A stretch of DNA of 64,000 nt. It comes from Shinella lacus (GTDB taxonomy: Bacteria; Pseudomonadota; Alphaproteobacteria; Rhizobiales; Rhizobiaceae). Under the pieces are notes generated by a model. The model searched no databases and was not told the DNA's origin. It was given only the letters and a program-made list of their open reading frames with translations. The position numbers and the translations under genes were made by a program. The DNA lies in the NCBI RefSeq assembly GCF_010994755.1, contig NZ_WHSB02000001.1, positions 434,001 to 498,000 on the forward strand, written 5' to 3'. This document shows, in pieces, positions 1 to 8,872 of the stretch. The stretch's first letter is position 1. Each line of letters begins with the position of its first letter.

Positions 1-60
1 ATGGGCCGGCAGACATGCGGCACCGGCCGCGACGATCATCGCAAAAACTGTCCTGTTCAT
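1..60 (-). CDS. N-terminus of an exported protein (cut by window edge)
   Basis: Reading leftward from an ATG at 60, the 20 codons encode a typical Sec signal start: M-N-R-T, then a hydrophobic Ala/Val-rich run ending ...AACLPAH. A good ribosome site (AAGGGGAA in the minus sense, around 66-73) precedes the ATG. The gene runs off the left edge, so the product is unknown. It diverges from the TetR gene at 163, and BetI-like regulators often sit beside transporter or dehydrogenase genes, so a periplasmic binding protein is a reasonable guess only. Confidence 0.6.
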   Translation of the reverse strand, partial: MNRTVFAMIVAAGAACLPAH

Positions 61-162
61 TGGCGTTCCCCTTGTGGTTTTGACAAAGGATACGGACGGT
101 AATTTTTAAGACAAGCAAAAAATTGTTAAAGCGTACAAAAATTTGATCTGCTAGGGAAAACC

Positions 163-801
163 ATGCAGCAGAAGCCAAAGAAGCAGCGCACCCGCATCGA
201 GGACGTCCGGCGCGTCGAACTGATCGACGCCGCCCATCGCATCTTCCTGAAGGAGGGTTTGCGCGGCCTGACGAGCGCAAAAATCTGCGCGGAGGCCGGC
301 CTCTCGCAGGGCATCCTCACCTATTACTTCAAGGACAAGGAAGAGGTGCTCTTCGAGATGGTACGGATGAACAACCGCATCCTCGCCAACGAGATCGTCG
401 GCAACCTGCGCCGCTCGCGCTGCGGCTGGGAGCGGCTCATCGCCCTTATCGACGGAAATTTTCCCGCACAGCGTTTCGACCAGCCCACGGCGAGCGCCTG
501 GATATCGCTTTACTCAGAAGCCTCGCACAACGAGCGCTACGCGCGCCTGCTGCGCCCCTATTACCGCCGTCTCAAGTCCAATGTGTCGGATATCCTGAAG
601 CCCCATCTCGGCCCGACCGAGATCGACCACTTCATCCGCGGTTTTGCGGCGCTCATCGACGGCCTCTGGCTGCGCCGCGGTCATGCGGATATCGACCTCC
701 CGCTGGAAGCGGCCAAATCCATCCTGATCGACTATGCGCGAAACACGCTCGGCCCGGAACTGGTGCGCCAGTTGAACAGCGTGCGTGCGCCCGGGGTCTG
801 A
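163..801 (+). CDS. TetR family transcriptional regulator, BetI-like
   Basis: 212 residues. The N-terminus (about 15-65) is a TetR helix-turn-helix: RRVELIDAAHRIF, then GLTSAKICAEAGLSQGILTYYFKDKEEVL. The C-terminal ligand domain has the BetI-type pattern WISLYSEASHNERYARLLRPYYRRL and a late IDGLWLR motif. BetI-type proteins are small-molecule-responsive repressors of neighbouring uptake or oxidation genes. The start is ATG 163 after AGGGAAAACC. It diverges from the exported-protein gene at 60 and probably controls it and itself through the AT-rich 100-base gap. It is convergent with the diguanylate cyclase gene, whose stop lies 10 bases away. The family call is secure; ligand and targets are unknown. 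Confidence 0.88.
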   Translation: MQQKPKKQRTRIEDVRRVELIDAAHRIFLKEGLRGLTSAKICAEAGLSQGILTYYFKDKEEVLFEMVRMNNRILANEIVGNLRRSRCGWERLIALIDGNFPAQRFDQPTASAWISLYSEASHNERYARLLRPYYRRLKSNVSDILKPHLGPTEIDHFIRGFAALIDGLWLRRGHADIDLPLEAAKSILIDYARNTLGPELVRQLNSVRAPGV

Positions 802-810
802 CGGCGCGGA

Positions 811-2598
811 TCAACTCTTCCGGTGAATGGCGCTTGCGGCAATCGCCCTGTCGCGGCCTTCCGCCTTGGCTTGCAGCAGCGCGGCATCCGCACGCGTGAC
901 AAGGGTTTCCACCGAGCCCTCCCCCGGCGACGCCGCCACCCCGACGGAGATGGAAACCGTGCCGAGGATCTGGCCGGCATGGGAGAGCGCGACGCTGCTG
1001 ATCTTGTCGCGCAGCGTGTCTGCAAGCTCGATCCCCTCCTGTTCGCCGAGGAACGGCAGAAGGGCCGTGAACTCCTCCCCGCCGAACCGGAAGGCGTTGC
1101 CGGTCGGCGCGCAGGTTTCGCGCAGCGTCTGCCCCACGAACTGCATGACGAGATCGCCCGCATCGTGCCCGAACTGGTCGTTGAAGCGCTTGAAGTGGTC
1201 GATGTCGATCATCAGGCAGACCAGCGGTTCGCCGGCATGGTCCCTGGTGTGACGCTGCAAGGTTTCCTCCAGGAAGCGACGGTTGAAGAGGCCGGTCAGC
1301 GGATCGCGCACGGCAAGCGTCGTCAGCTTCTCCCGCAATTGCAGGTTCGCGATCGCCAGGCCGACATTCTCGGCAATCAGTTCGAGATAGAGCCGCGCGC
1401 CCAAGGGTCCGAGCGCGTCCTCGTCGCGTTCTTCGAGGGAGAGAAGCCCGATCATGTCGCCCTGCGCCGTCAGGGGAACGCAGAGCGCCGTCACGCCGGG
1501 CGGATCGAGGTGCTGGCAGGGCACATCGGACCCGTTGGCGCTGCTCTGGTGCGAGCGGCCGCGCCGCATGCTCCAGCATGCGGTGGCGGGAAAGACCGCC
1601 GCCGAATGTTGCGGATCGAGCCATGCCCCCGTGCGCACCAGCGACGTATTGCCTTCGTTCAGAATATAGAGGCCGCCGGCAAGGCCCGGAAAGATCTGCG
1701 GCGCAAACCGGACGACGACGTCGGTCAATTCTGCCTGGTTCTGGCACGCCTGCACGCGGTGCATCATCTGGAGAATGAGGTCCTTGGTGTGTTGGTCGGC
1801 GCGGCGCTCGGAATCAAGCCGCTCGCGCTCGATCAGGTTTGTCCGGAAGACGTCGATCGCCTCGTTCATCTCGCCGATTTCGTCGCCCCGCCGGTCGATA
1901 GGGAGCTCGACGGTGTAATCCTGCTTGGCGAGCCGGCTGACGATCCCCGTCATGCGCATCAGCGGCATCGCTACCCGTCGCCTCAAAACGAAATAAAGCA
2001 CGGCGACGAACAGCGCACCCGTGACGGCAAGCATGATCTCGGCGGCGAGGCTCCACCAGTCACTGCGCGCGCGGGCAGCTTCAAGCTCCGACGTCGCACG
2101 CGTCGCCGTCAGGTCGCGAAAATGGGCAACCGTCTGGAGAAGGGCTTTCTGGACCCGTTCATGCTCCGCACCGAAGAGAACGCCCTGCGCAGCGACCTTG
2201 TCCCCACGTTGAAATGCCTCGACCGCAGCCACCTCGATCTTGTCCAGTTCCTCCGCGTCTCTCGCGACATCCGCCAGCGCCGCCACCTCGGCCGGCGTCA
2301 GTTTCTGCGCGCCGAGTTTCTGCGCGGCGTCCTCGCGGCGCCGTTCCGTCTGCTCTTCCGCGTGAAACGCCTGCAGGTGGCGCTCCTCGCCGCGCATCAC
2401 GTAAAGCCGCGCCTCGTCGCTCCGCACCTCGGCGCCGAGTGCCAGTTCCTCGGCAAGCGTGTCGAGCGTCAGGTGCTCCTCGACCGCGACCCGTTCATGA
2501 AGGGCGCTGCGGGAAGACATGATGAAGGACGCACCGGAAAGCGCCGTCAGAACGACGGTGATGCCGTAGGCCCAATTGGTGATGGTAGTGATTCGCAT
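811..2598 (-). CDS. Membrane diguanylate cyclase (HAMP-GAF-GGDEF)
   Basis: 595 residues. Two membrane segments (about 10-28 and 183-205) flank a helical extracytoplasmic domain of about 150 residues. A HAMP linker follows (206-258), then a GAF-like domain (about 270-425) and a C-terminal GGDEF domain containing DPLTGLFNRRF, DIDHFKRFND and the active-site loop GGEEF at 506-510. The enzyme should make cyclic di-GMP from two GTP at the inner membrane in response to an external or cytosolic cue. The RxxD inhibitory site normally just before the GGDEF loop is absent (the matching residues read A-P-T-G), so product inhibition through it is not expected. It is a single gene with no obvious operon partner. 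Family and activity are well supported; the signal is unknown. Confidence 0.92.
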   Translation of the reverse strand: MRITTITNWAYGITVVLTALSGASFIMSSRSALHERVAVEEHLTLDTLAEELALGAEVRSDEARLYVMRGEERHLQAFHAEEQTERRREDAAQKLGAQKLTPAEVAALADVARDAEELDKIEVAAVEAFQRGDKVAAQGVLFGAEHERVQKALLQTVAHFRDLTATRATSELEAARARSDWWSLAAEIMLAVTGALFVAVLYFVLRRRVAMPLMRMTGIVSRLAKQDYTVELPIDRRGDEIGEMNEAIDVFRTNLIERERLDSERRADQHTKDLILQMMHRVQACQNQAELTDVVVRFAPQIFPGLAGGLYILNEGNTSLVRTGAWLDPQHSAAVFPATACWSMRRGRSHQSSANGSDVPCQHLDPPGVTALCVPLTAQGDMIGLLSLEERDEDALGPLGARLYLELIAENVGLAIANLQLREKLTTLAVRDPLTGLFNRRFLEETLQRHTRDHAGEPLVCLMIDIDHFKRFNDQFGHDAGDLVMQFVGQTLRETCAPTGNAFRFGGEEFTALLPFLGEQEGIELADTLRDKISSVALSHAGQILGTVSISVGVAASPGEGSVETLVTRADAALLQAKAEGRDRAIAASAIHRKS

Positions 2599-2734
2599 CC
2601 CCGCACAGTGCCAGCCTCTGCTTGCGGGAGGATTAAGGAAATATTGCTGATTGTGCTGGGGCCGAAACCCGCCTGCATCGTACCGCTAATATACTCTATT
2701 CGATGGACTTTGCGGCAAGGAAGGTGCTTTACCG

Positions 2735-4297
2735 GTGTCCACGCACGAACAGGCGGCCGACTCGCCAGAGCCGACGGGCCAAAATCCAGCTGTCGACATC
2801 GGAATTGCAGGAATGAATGAAGCACGTCACCCGAGCGGAACGGTAACGGCGATACCCGCTTTGTCCGAGCCGGAAAAGAACGTCATCATCGCCGGTGTTC
2901 TCCTCTCCATGCTGCTCGCCGCGCTCGACCAGACGATCGTGGCCCCCGCCATGCCGACGATCGGCAGGGCGCTCGGGCACAGCGACTACCTACCGTGGAT
3001 CGTCACGGGTTACCTCCTGACCGCCACCGCGATGGCGCCGCTTTACGGCAAGATCGCCGATGTGCACGGGCGACGTCCGACGATCTTCGCCGCCATCATT
3101 ATCTTCCTCGTCGGATCGCTGATCAGCGCGCTGGCGCCCAACATGCTGACCCTGATCATCGGCCGCGCCGTGCAGGGGCTTGGCGGCGGCGGCCTGTTCG
3201 CGCTCTCGCAAACGGTGATCGGCGATCTCGTTCCGCCCCGCGAACGCGCGCGTTACGCCGCCTGGATATCCGGAACCTGGGCGGTGGCCTGCATCGCGGG
3301 GCCGCTGCTCGGCGGCACCTTCGCCGAGCATCTCCACTGGTCCCTGATCTTCTGGATCAACATTCCGCTCGGGCTGGCGGCGATGATGATCATCAACAAC
3401 CCGCTGAAGAAGCTGCCCGCCATCACGCGCAAACACCGCATCGACGGTGCCGGCGCGGTGCTGCTCATCGTCGCGACGACGCTCCTGCTGCTCGCCCTCA
3501 ACTGGGGCGGCAGCCGCTATTCCTGGGTCTCGCCCGTCATCATCGGGCTGCTGGGCGCTTCGGCCGTCATCTGGGCGATTTTTGCCCTGCGGCTGCGGCA
3601 GACGGCCGAGCCGCTGATCTCGCTCGAAGTGCTCGGCAATCCGATCGTGCGCTACGGAACCCTGGCCATGTTCCTGGTGCAGGCCGCCAATGTCGGCCTT
3701 TCGGTCTATATTCCGGTCTATGTGCAGTCGTTCCACGGGCTTTCCGCAAGCGGATCGGGCATCGCCCTGCTGGGCCTGTTGCTCGGCACCGTGCTCGGCG
3801 CGACGACCAGCGGACGGACGATCCCGCGTTTCACCCATTACAAAAGGATCGCGCTGGTCGGAGGCGTGATCAGCTTCCTCTGCCTGATCGCGCTCGCATT
3901 TCTCGCCGGGCGCACGTCGTTGCTCGTGCTGGAAGCTCTGACGGCGGGCGTGGGCTTCGGCACCGGCATGACCTTCCCGGTCGCGACCGTCTCCGTCCAG
4001 AACGCGGTCGACCAGGCGCATCTCGGCGTCGCGACGGGCGTCCTGACATTCCTGCGCTCCCTCGGCAGCGCGCTCGGCGTCGCGATCCTCGGCGCCATCG
4101 CGCTCGGCAACGGCCTGCCGCTCGGCGGCGAAGCCATCCAGACGGTGAGCACCGGCGTCACTTCGGCACTACCCTTCACCTATATTTTCCTCGCCTGCGC
4201 CGTCACGATGGCGCTGTCGCTCGTCATCTTCCAACTCATGCCGGAAAAGCCGCTGCGCGGCCGCGAAGACGGCGAGATGCCGCCTGCCATCGAATAA
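2735..4297 (+). CDS. MFS drug efflux transporter, DHA2 (EmrB/QacA) type
   Basis: 520 residues with about 14 hydrophobic segments, the DHA2 hallmark. Family motifs are visible: LDQTIVAPAMPTIGRALG at the end of helix 1, the loop 2-3 motif GRRPTIFAA, and the motif C-like segment in helix 5 (GTWAVACIAGPLLGGTFAE). Such proteins export drugs or metabolites across the inner membrane by proton antiport. I take the GTG at 2735, preceded by AAGGAAGG. An internal ATG at 2813 would remove only a polar tail and cannot be excluded. It stands alone, divergent from the cyclase and convergent with the SDR at 4319. The substrate is not predictable. Confidence 0.9.
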   Translation: MSTHEQAADSPEPTGQNPAVDIGIAGMNEARHPSGTVTAIPALSEPEKNVIIAGVLLSMLLAALDQTIVAPAMPTIGRALGHSDYLPWIVTGYLLTATAMAPLYGKIADVHGRRPTIFAAIIIFLVGSLISALAPNMLTLIIGRAVQGLGGGGLFALSQTVIGDLVPPRERARYAAWISGTWAVACIAGPLLGGTFAEHLHWSLIFWINIPLGLAAMMIINNPLKKLPAITRKHRIDGAGAVLLIVATTLLLLALNWGGSRYSWVSPVIIGLLGASAVIWAIFALRLRQTAEPLISLEVLGNPIVRYGTLAMFLVQAANVGLSVYIPVYVQSFHGLSASGSGIALLGLLLGTVLGATTSGRTIPRFTHYKRIALVGGVISFLCLIALAFLAGRTSLLVLEALTAGVGFGTGMTFPVATVSVQNAVDQAHLGVATGVLTFLRSLGSALGVAILGAIALGNGLPLGGEAIQTVSTGVTSALPFTYIFLACAVTMALSLVIFQLMPEKPLRGREDGEMPPAIE

Positions 4298-4318
4298 GGC
4301 GTCGAAGGAAGCCGACGT

Positions 4319-5107
4319 TCACCAGCAGCAGAAGCCGCCATCGACGAGAAGGTCGACACCGGTCACGTAGCTTGCCGCGCCGGACAGCAGGAAAACGGCG
4401 GGGCCGACCATCTCGTCGACGCTGGCCATGCGCTGCATCGGCGTCTGCTCCTCGAACAGCTTCGTCTGGTGCACCATTTCCGGCCGCGTGTTCATCGGCG
4501 TTGCCGTATAGCCGGGGCTGATCGTGTTGACCCGGATGCCGCGGCCCACCCATTCCATCGCCATCGACTTCGTCATGTGGATGACGCCGGCCTTGGAGGC
4601 GTTGTAGTGGCACTGGCTGAGGCCGCGGTTGACGATGACGCCGGACATGGAGGCGATGTTGACGATGGAGCCGCGGCCGGTCTTCAGCATGGCGCGCGCT
4701 TCCGCCTGACAGGAGAGGAAAACGCCCTTCAGGTTGATGTCCATCATCGTCTGGAACTGGCTTTCCTCCATCTCCTCCGCCGGATTCGCATTGGCGATGC
4801 CGGCTGCGTTGACGGCGAGCGTGAGCGCGCCCAGTTCCGCCTCGGTGCGAGCGACCGCCACGTTCAGCGCCGCACCGCTGGTAACGTCGGCCGCGATCTG
4901 GATGCTGCGACGGCCTGCCTTCGCGATGAAATCGGCGGTGGTCGCGAGGCCGTCATCGGTACGGCGATCGAGCAGTGCGACATCCGCACCGCACTGGGCA
5001 AGACCCATGGCGATGCGCTGACCGATGCCGCTGCCGGCGCCGGTCACGAAGGCGACGTTTCCGGAAAGATCGAACAATTTCGGCGCGTTGAGGGTGATTT
5101 CGGACAT
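4319..5107 (-). CDS. SDR oxidoreductase, last gene of the sugar ABC operon
   Basis: 262 residues of classical short-chain dehydrogenase. The NAD(P) site TGAGSGIG is near the N-terminus, followed by NAAG, the catalytic Ser (NIASMSG) and Y-N-A-S-K, and the C-terminal VDGGFC. Expected role: NAD(P)-dependent oxidation or reduction of the sugar or polyol imported by the preceding ABC genes. ATG 5107 has an AGGAAG ribosome site and lies 14 bases after the ATPase stop; an upstream TTG at 5125 would overlap that stop and is less likely. With the SDR at 13215 this gives two dehydrogenases in one locus, suggesting two oxidation steps or two stereoisomers. The substrate is an inference from context. Confidence 0.87.
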   Translation of the reverse strand: MSEITLNAPKLFDLSGNVAFVTGAGSGIGQRIAMGLAQCGADVALLDRRTDDGLATTADFIAKAGRRSIQIAADVTSGAALNVAVARTEAELGALTLAVNAAGIANANPAEEMEESQFQTMMDINLKGVFLSCQAEARAMLKTGRGSIVNIASMSGVIVNRGLSQCHYNASKAGVIHMTKSMAMEWVGRGIRVNTISPGYTATPMNTRPEMVHQTKLFEEQTPMQRMASVDEMVGPAVFLLSGAASYVTGVDLLVDGGFCCW

Positions 5108-5121
5108 GATGCTCTTCCTGT

Positions 5122-6609
5122 TCAAATCGTCGCCAATTCCATGACCGAGACGTCGTTGGCGTCCGCGCGGTCCAGGATGCCGGCCTGCCTGCCCTGAGCC
5201 ATGACCATGATGCGGCTGGAGACGCCGAGCACTTCTTCAAGGTCGGAACTGACCACGATGACTGCGACGCCAGCGCGGGCAAGGTCCATGATCAGATCGT
5301 AGATCGAGGAGCGGGCGCCGACATCGATGCCGCGCGTCGGTTCGTCCAGCACCACCACCTGCGGCTTGCGCGCCAGCCACTTGGCAAGCACCACCTTCTG
5401 CTGGTTGCCGCCGGAGAGTTCACCCGCATTCTGCCCGCCGCGACCCTTCACGCCGAAGCGCGTGATATAGTCCTCGGCGAATTCGCGGATGCGGCGCGAC
5501 GAGAGCCAGCCATTGCGGGAAATCTCGCCGAGATTGGCATAGCCAATATTTTCCGCGATCGAATGTTCGAGCACCACGCCCTGGAGCTTGCGGTCCTCCG
5601 GCACGAGCACAATGCCGTTGCGGATCGCGTCGATCGGCGAGCGCGGCGTGACGGCCTTGCCGCGCAGCAGCACTTCGCCGCCGGAAATCGGATCGGCGCC
5701 CGTGATGGCGCGCACGAGCTCGGTGCGGCCCGCGCCCATGAGGCCGGCAATGCCGAAGACCTCGCCCTTGCGAACGGAAAAACTGATGTTGCGAAACGTA
5801 TTGGATGGCGAGGAGAGGTTGCGCACCTCCAGCGTCACCTCATCCGTCGGCGCGGGCAGCGTCGGGAACATTCGCTCCAGCGAGCGCCCGACCATCGCCT
5901 CGACGATGGTGCGGACCGGCACGTCGCCGCTGTCGAATTCCTGCACCTTGGCGCCATCGCGCATAACGACGATGCGGTCGGCGATCTGGCGGATTTCTTC
6001 GAGGCGATGCGAAATGTAGACGATGCCGACGCCGTCAGCCTTCAGCCGTTCGATCTGCTGGAAGAGAAGCTGGGTCTCCTCGCCGCCAAGTGCCGCGGTC
6101 GGCTCGTCGAGGATGAGCAGGCGCGCGTTGAGCGTCAGTGCCTTGGCGATCTCGATGAGCTGCTGTTTCCCGGTCGAAAGCCCCTCGACGAGACGATCGG
6201 GCGAAATGTCGAGGCCGAGCCGCTTGAGGCCGCTCCTCGCCCGCTCTTCCATCGCCTTGCGGTCGATGCGGCCGGCCTTCATGGGATAGCGGCCGACGAA
6301 GACGTTTTCGGCGATGGAAAGTTTTGGCAGCAGCTTCAGTTCCTGGTGGATCATGCCCACGCCCTCGTCCATCGCGGCGCGCGGATTGGCGGGCGCATAG
6401 GGCTTGCCGAGCCAGGTCATCTCGCCCGCGGAGGGCTGCACGGTGCCGGAAATGATATTCGACAGGGTCGATTTTCCGGCACCGTTTTCACCCAGCAGCG
6501 CCACGACCTCTCCCGGATGGATGTCGAGATCGACACCATGGAGAACCTTGACCGGACCGTAGGATTTCTGGATCCCACGGAGCGACAGGATGGGAGAGCG
6601 TGTCGTCAT
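5122..6609 (-). CDS. Sugar ABC transporter ATPase, RbsA/XylG type
   Basis: 495 residues with two tandem ABC domains, as in RbsA, XylG and AraG. Domain 1 has Walker A GENGAGKST, the signature LSTGKQQLIEIA and Walker B LLILDEPTAAL. Domain 2 has the degenerate Walker A usual in this family (GLMGAGRTEL), the signature LSGGNQQKVVLA and Walker B VVVLDEPTRGID. It powers uptake with the permease at 7688 and the binding protein at 6635, and starts 25 bases after the latter's stop. The family is secure. The transported sugar is unknown but is probably the substrate of the kinase/transketolase operon on the other strand. Confidence 0.94.
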   Translation of the reverse strand: MTTRSPILSLRGIQKSYGPVKVLHGVDLDIHPGEVVALLGENGAGKSTLSNIISGTVQPSAGEMTWLGKPYAPANPRAAMDEGVGMIHQELKLLPKLSIAENVFVGRYPMKAGRIDRKAMEERARSGLKRLGLDISPDRLVEGLSTGKQQLIEIAKALTLNARLLILDEPTAALGGEETQLLFQQIERLKADGVGIVYISHRLEEIRQIADRIVVMRDGAKVQEFDSGDVPVRTIVEAMVGRSLERMFPTLPAPTDEVTLEVRNLSSPSNTFRNISFSVRKGEVFGIAGLMGAGRTELVRAITGADPISGGEVLLRGKAVTPRSPIDAIRNGIVLVPEDRKLQGVVLEHSIAENIGYANLGEISRNGWLSSRRIREFAEDYITRFGVKGRGGQNAGELSGGNQQKVVLAKWLARKPQVVVLDEPTRGIDVGARSSIYDLIMDLARAGVAVIVVSSDLEEVLGVSSRIMVMAQGRQAGILDRADANDVSVMELATI

Positions 6610-6634
6610 GGCGCTGCTGCCTTTCGTGTCCGGA

Positions 6635-7567
6635 TTACGGATGGCTCTTGACGAATTCCGGTGCGTTTTCGCAGGTCGTCAGCACGGCATTCGGCGTCTG
6701 GCGCTCTTCGACCTTCTGGCCGGCGGCAACAGCGAGCGCGGATTCGACGGCGAGGACGCCCATCTTCTGCGTGCTCTGCGTCGCGGTGGCGATAAACGGG
6801 CCGTTGCACTTAGCGAGGTATTCGAGCGCCGAGACGTCGCCGTCATAACCGCCGATGATCACCTTGTCCGAGAGATTGGCGACGTCGACCGCCTTGGCCG
6901 CACCCATGGCGAGACCGTCAGCCTGGCCGAAGATGATCGTGATGTCCGGGTTTGCCTGCAGCATGTTCTGCGCGATCGTGAAGCCCTCGTCGGCCGACCA
7001 CATGTTGCTCCACTGCTGGTCGACCAACTCGATGCCCTTGTTCTCGTCGATGGCGCGCTTGCAGCCGGTGAAGCGGTCGACTTCCGGTGTCGTGCCCTTC
7101 TGGCCGTGGATGATCGCCATCTTGCCCGAGCCGCCGGCCTTCTCGATGATGTGCTTGCAGACGGCATAGGCGGATTCGACGCTCTCGCCGGCGATGAAGG
7201 TGTCACCCGGTGCGCCATCCGGAACGCGGTCGACGTTGATCACCGGAATGCCGGCTTCGCGGGCAAGGCGGGTCGGCACGGCGGCAGCGGCAGCACCGGC
7301 GGGAATGTAGATAAAGGCGTCGATGCCCTGGGTCATCAGGTCCTGCACCTGGCTGACCTGCGTGGCCGTGTCGTTCTTCGCGTCGACGACGATGACCGTG
7401 AGGCCCTTTTCCTTGGCGTATTTTTCGACGCCGAGCTTGATCTGGTTGAAGAAGTCGGCCTGGAGGTTCGGGACGGCAAGGCCGATCGTCTTGACCTCCG
7501 CGGCAGCCGCGGGAGAGGCAAGGACCGCAGCCGCGGTTGCCGCCATCAGCAGTTTGGACAGTTTCAT
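6635..7567 (-). CDS. Periplasmic sugar-binding protein, RbsB type
   Basis: 310 residues. A signal peptide (MKLSKLLMAATAAAVLASPAAA) precedes a type I periplasmic binding fold starting KTIGLAVPNLQADFF. Typical ribose-family stretches follow: IPAGAAAAAVPTRLAREAGIPVINVDR, ATQVSQVQDLMTQGIDAFIY and GGYDGD. It captures the sugar in the periplasm and delivers it to the permease. The start is ATG 7567, with GGAGGAG just upstream. It is the second gene of a permease, binding protein, ATPase, SDR operon; having the permease first is less usual, and a hairpin sits between permease and this gene. The ligand is unknown; a polyol, pentose or branched sugar fits the neighbours. Confidence 0.93.
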   Translation of the reverse strand: MKLSKLLMAATAAAVLASPAAAAEVKTIGLAVPNLQADFFNQIKLGVEKYAKEKGLTVIVVDAKNDTATQVSQVQDLMTQGIDAFIYIPAGAAAAAVPTRLAREAGIPVINVDRVPDGAPGDTFIAGESVESAYAVCKHIIEKAGGSGKMAIIHGQKGTTPEVDRFTGCKRAIDENKGIELVDQQWSNMWSADEGFTIAQNMLQANPDITIIFGQADGLAMGAAKAVDVANLSDKVIIGGYDGDVSALEYLAKCNGPFIATATQSTQKMGVLAVESALAVAAGQKVEERQTPNAVLTTCENAPEFVKSHP

Positions 7568-7655
7568 GGTTTCTCCTCCGAGTTTCCCGGTGGTTTCCGT
7601 TTGCCGGAGACCACCTTCCCTTTTGCCGGTCCGCACCATTGCCGACCGTTTTCCG

Positions 7656-7680
7656 CACCCCGCCGCGTGGCCGCGGGGTG
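7656..7680 (-). repeat. Intercistronic hairpin between permease and binding-protein genes
   Basis: An 8-bp inverted repeat, CACCCCGC at 7656-7663 and GCGGGGTG at 7673-7680, lies just after the permease stop and about 90 bases before the binding-protein start. There is no U-run, so a complete terminator is unlikely. Such structures can mark RNA processing and let binding-protein mRNA outlast permease mRNA. That role is inferred. Confidence 0.4.
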
Positions 7681-7687
7681 AAAGCCG

Positions 7688-8662
7688 TTATTTGCGCTTG
7701 CGATAGGTTTCGGCCGTGACGGCGAGCACGATGACGGCGCCGATGATGACCTGCTGCATGAAGGGCGAGACGCTGAGCAGGTTGAGGCCGTTGCGCAGCA
7801 CGCCGATGATGAGAACGCCGATGATCGTGCCGCCGATACCGCCCGTGCCACCCGATAGCGACGTGCCGCCAATAACGACCGCCGCGATGGCGTCGAGTTC
7901 GTAGGAAACGCCCGAGGACGGCTGGACCGAGTCGAGGCGCGCGGCGAGCACCATGCCGGCAAGTCCGGCGAGGAAGCTGCACACGACATAGACGAGCACG
8001 GTCGCGCGCTGGACATTGATGCCGGCAAGCCGCGCCACTTCCGCATTGCCGCCGATGGCGTAGAGCACGCGCCCGCCATGGCGGTAGCGCTGATAGAGCA
8101 GGCCGACGATGAAGACCACGACCATCACGGCGACGGTCAGCGTCAGGAAGCCGCCGAAACGCACGATCGCCATCATGTTGAACCAGGTCGGAAAACCGAT
8201 GATCTGCTGGCCGTCGGTGATCATGTTCGCAAGGCCGCGCGCAATCGACATCATGGCGAGCGTCGCGATGAAGGCGGGCACGTTGAAGCGCGTGATCAAC
8301 AGGCCCGCGACGAGACCGTTGAGCGAGGCGACGAGCAAAGCGAGCGGAATGGCAAGCCCCATCGGCACGCCGGCAACGACGTGGAGATAGCCGAGCACCA
8401 TCATCGCCAGCGCCATGACGGAACCCACCGCAAGATCGATGCCGCCGATCAGGATGACCAGCGTCATGCCCACGGCCATGACGCCCAGCACCGTGATCTG
8501 GTCGAGCACGTTGAGGAAGTTGCGGATCGACAGGAACTTGTCCGTCGCAAACGTGAGGAAAAGGCACAGAACGATCAGGCCAATCAGCGGCCCGGTGGCC
8601 CCGCGCAGGGATGGCAGCAGCCCGCCCACGATGCCCTGTTTTTCCTTCGCTGCAACCAGCAT
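7688..8662 (-). CDS. Sugar ABC transporter permease, RbsC type
   Basis: 324 residues, highly hydrophobic with 8 to 10 membrane segments, matching RbsC/XylH-type permeases. Characteristic stretches are GMTLVILIGGIDLAVGSVMAL, RFNVPAFIATLAMMSIARGLA and the late GGTSLSGGTGGIGGTIIGVLI. It forms the inner-membrane channel of the importer. The start is ATG 8662 with a GGGAGGAG ribosome site. It is the first gene of the minus-strand operon and diverges from the transketolase operon across a 210-base control region. Confidence 0.93.
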   Translation of the reverse strand: MLVAAKEKQGIVGGLLPSLRGATGPLIGLIVLCLFLTFATDKFLSIRNFLNVLDQITVLGVMAVGMTLVILIGGIDLAVGSVMALAMMVLGYLHVVAGVPMGLAIPLALLVASLNGLVAGLLITRFNVPAFIATLAMMSIARGLANMITDGQQIIGFPTWFNMMAIVRFGGFLTLTVAVMVVVFIVGLLYQRYRHGGRVLYAIGGNAEVARLAGINVQRATVLVYVVCSFLAGLAGMVLAARLDSVQPSSGVSYELDAIAAVVIGGTSLSGGTGGIGGTIIGVLIIGVLRNGLNLLSVSPFMQQVIIGAVIVLAVTAETYRKRK

Positions 8663-8734
8663 GAACGCTCCTCCCGGTCAGCCAGCCACCTTAGATTGGC
8701 GGCACGCATAAATATTCATTACCGTGTGTAAATT

Positions 8735-8762
8735 CGTATATGATCGATCCGGGTCCTGTCAA
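8735..8762 (-). promoter_or_regulatory. Candidate promoter for the sugar ABC/SDR operon
   Basis: In the minus sense, TTGACA (8762-8757) is followed after 16 bases by TATACG (8740-8735), a plausible sigma-70 pair about 75 bases upstream of the permease ATG. Just downstream, 8706-8721 reads ATAAATATTCATTACC on the + strand, which resembles the TTTATTCAC motif of the facing operon and may be an operator copy. Seen by eye; not tested. Confidence 0.45.
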
Positions 8763-8808
8763 TACGATGCGGCCAGCTAATTTTTGTGCCCCCATCCGCG
8801 ATTTCCGC

Positions 8809-8860
8809 TTGACTTGCCCGATCTCCATGCAAGTATATAGGCAACTGTATATTTATTCAC
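8809..8860 (+). promoter_or_regulatory. Candidate promoter and operator for the transketolase/kinase operon
   Basis: TTGACT at 8809-8814 and TATATA at 8834-8839 (19-base spacing; GTATAT one base earlier gives 18) form a candidate sigma-70 promoter ahead of ATG 8873. TTTATTCAC at 8852-8860 falls around the expected transcription start, where a repressor would block. Its complement GTGAATAAA is the left arm of the palindrome at 12194-12209 in front of the SorC-type regulator gene, suggesting the same protein binds both. The sharing is visible; the binding is inferred. Confidence 0.5.
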
Positions 8861-8872
8861 TATGAGGGTTTC

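Noticed and set aside
80-108. Promoter for the TetR gene (TTGACA at 80-85)
   Set aside because: The -35 is good but the -10 at the right distance is only T-rich, so I do not list it as a feature.
823-2820. Long open frame on the + strand across the cyclase gene
   Set aside because: It is the antisense of a clear GGDEF gene, has no ribosome site or family motif, and reads as low-complexity Arg-rich protein, a usual effect of high GC.
4298-4318. Possible terminator between MFS and SDR genes
   Set aside because: The only dyad is about 5 bp (CGTCG/CGACG) with no U-run.
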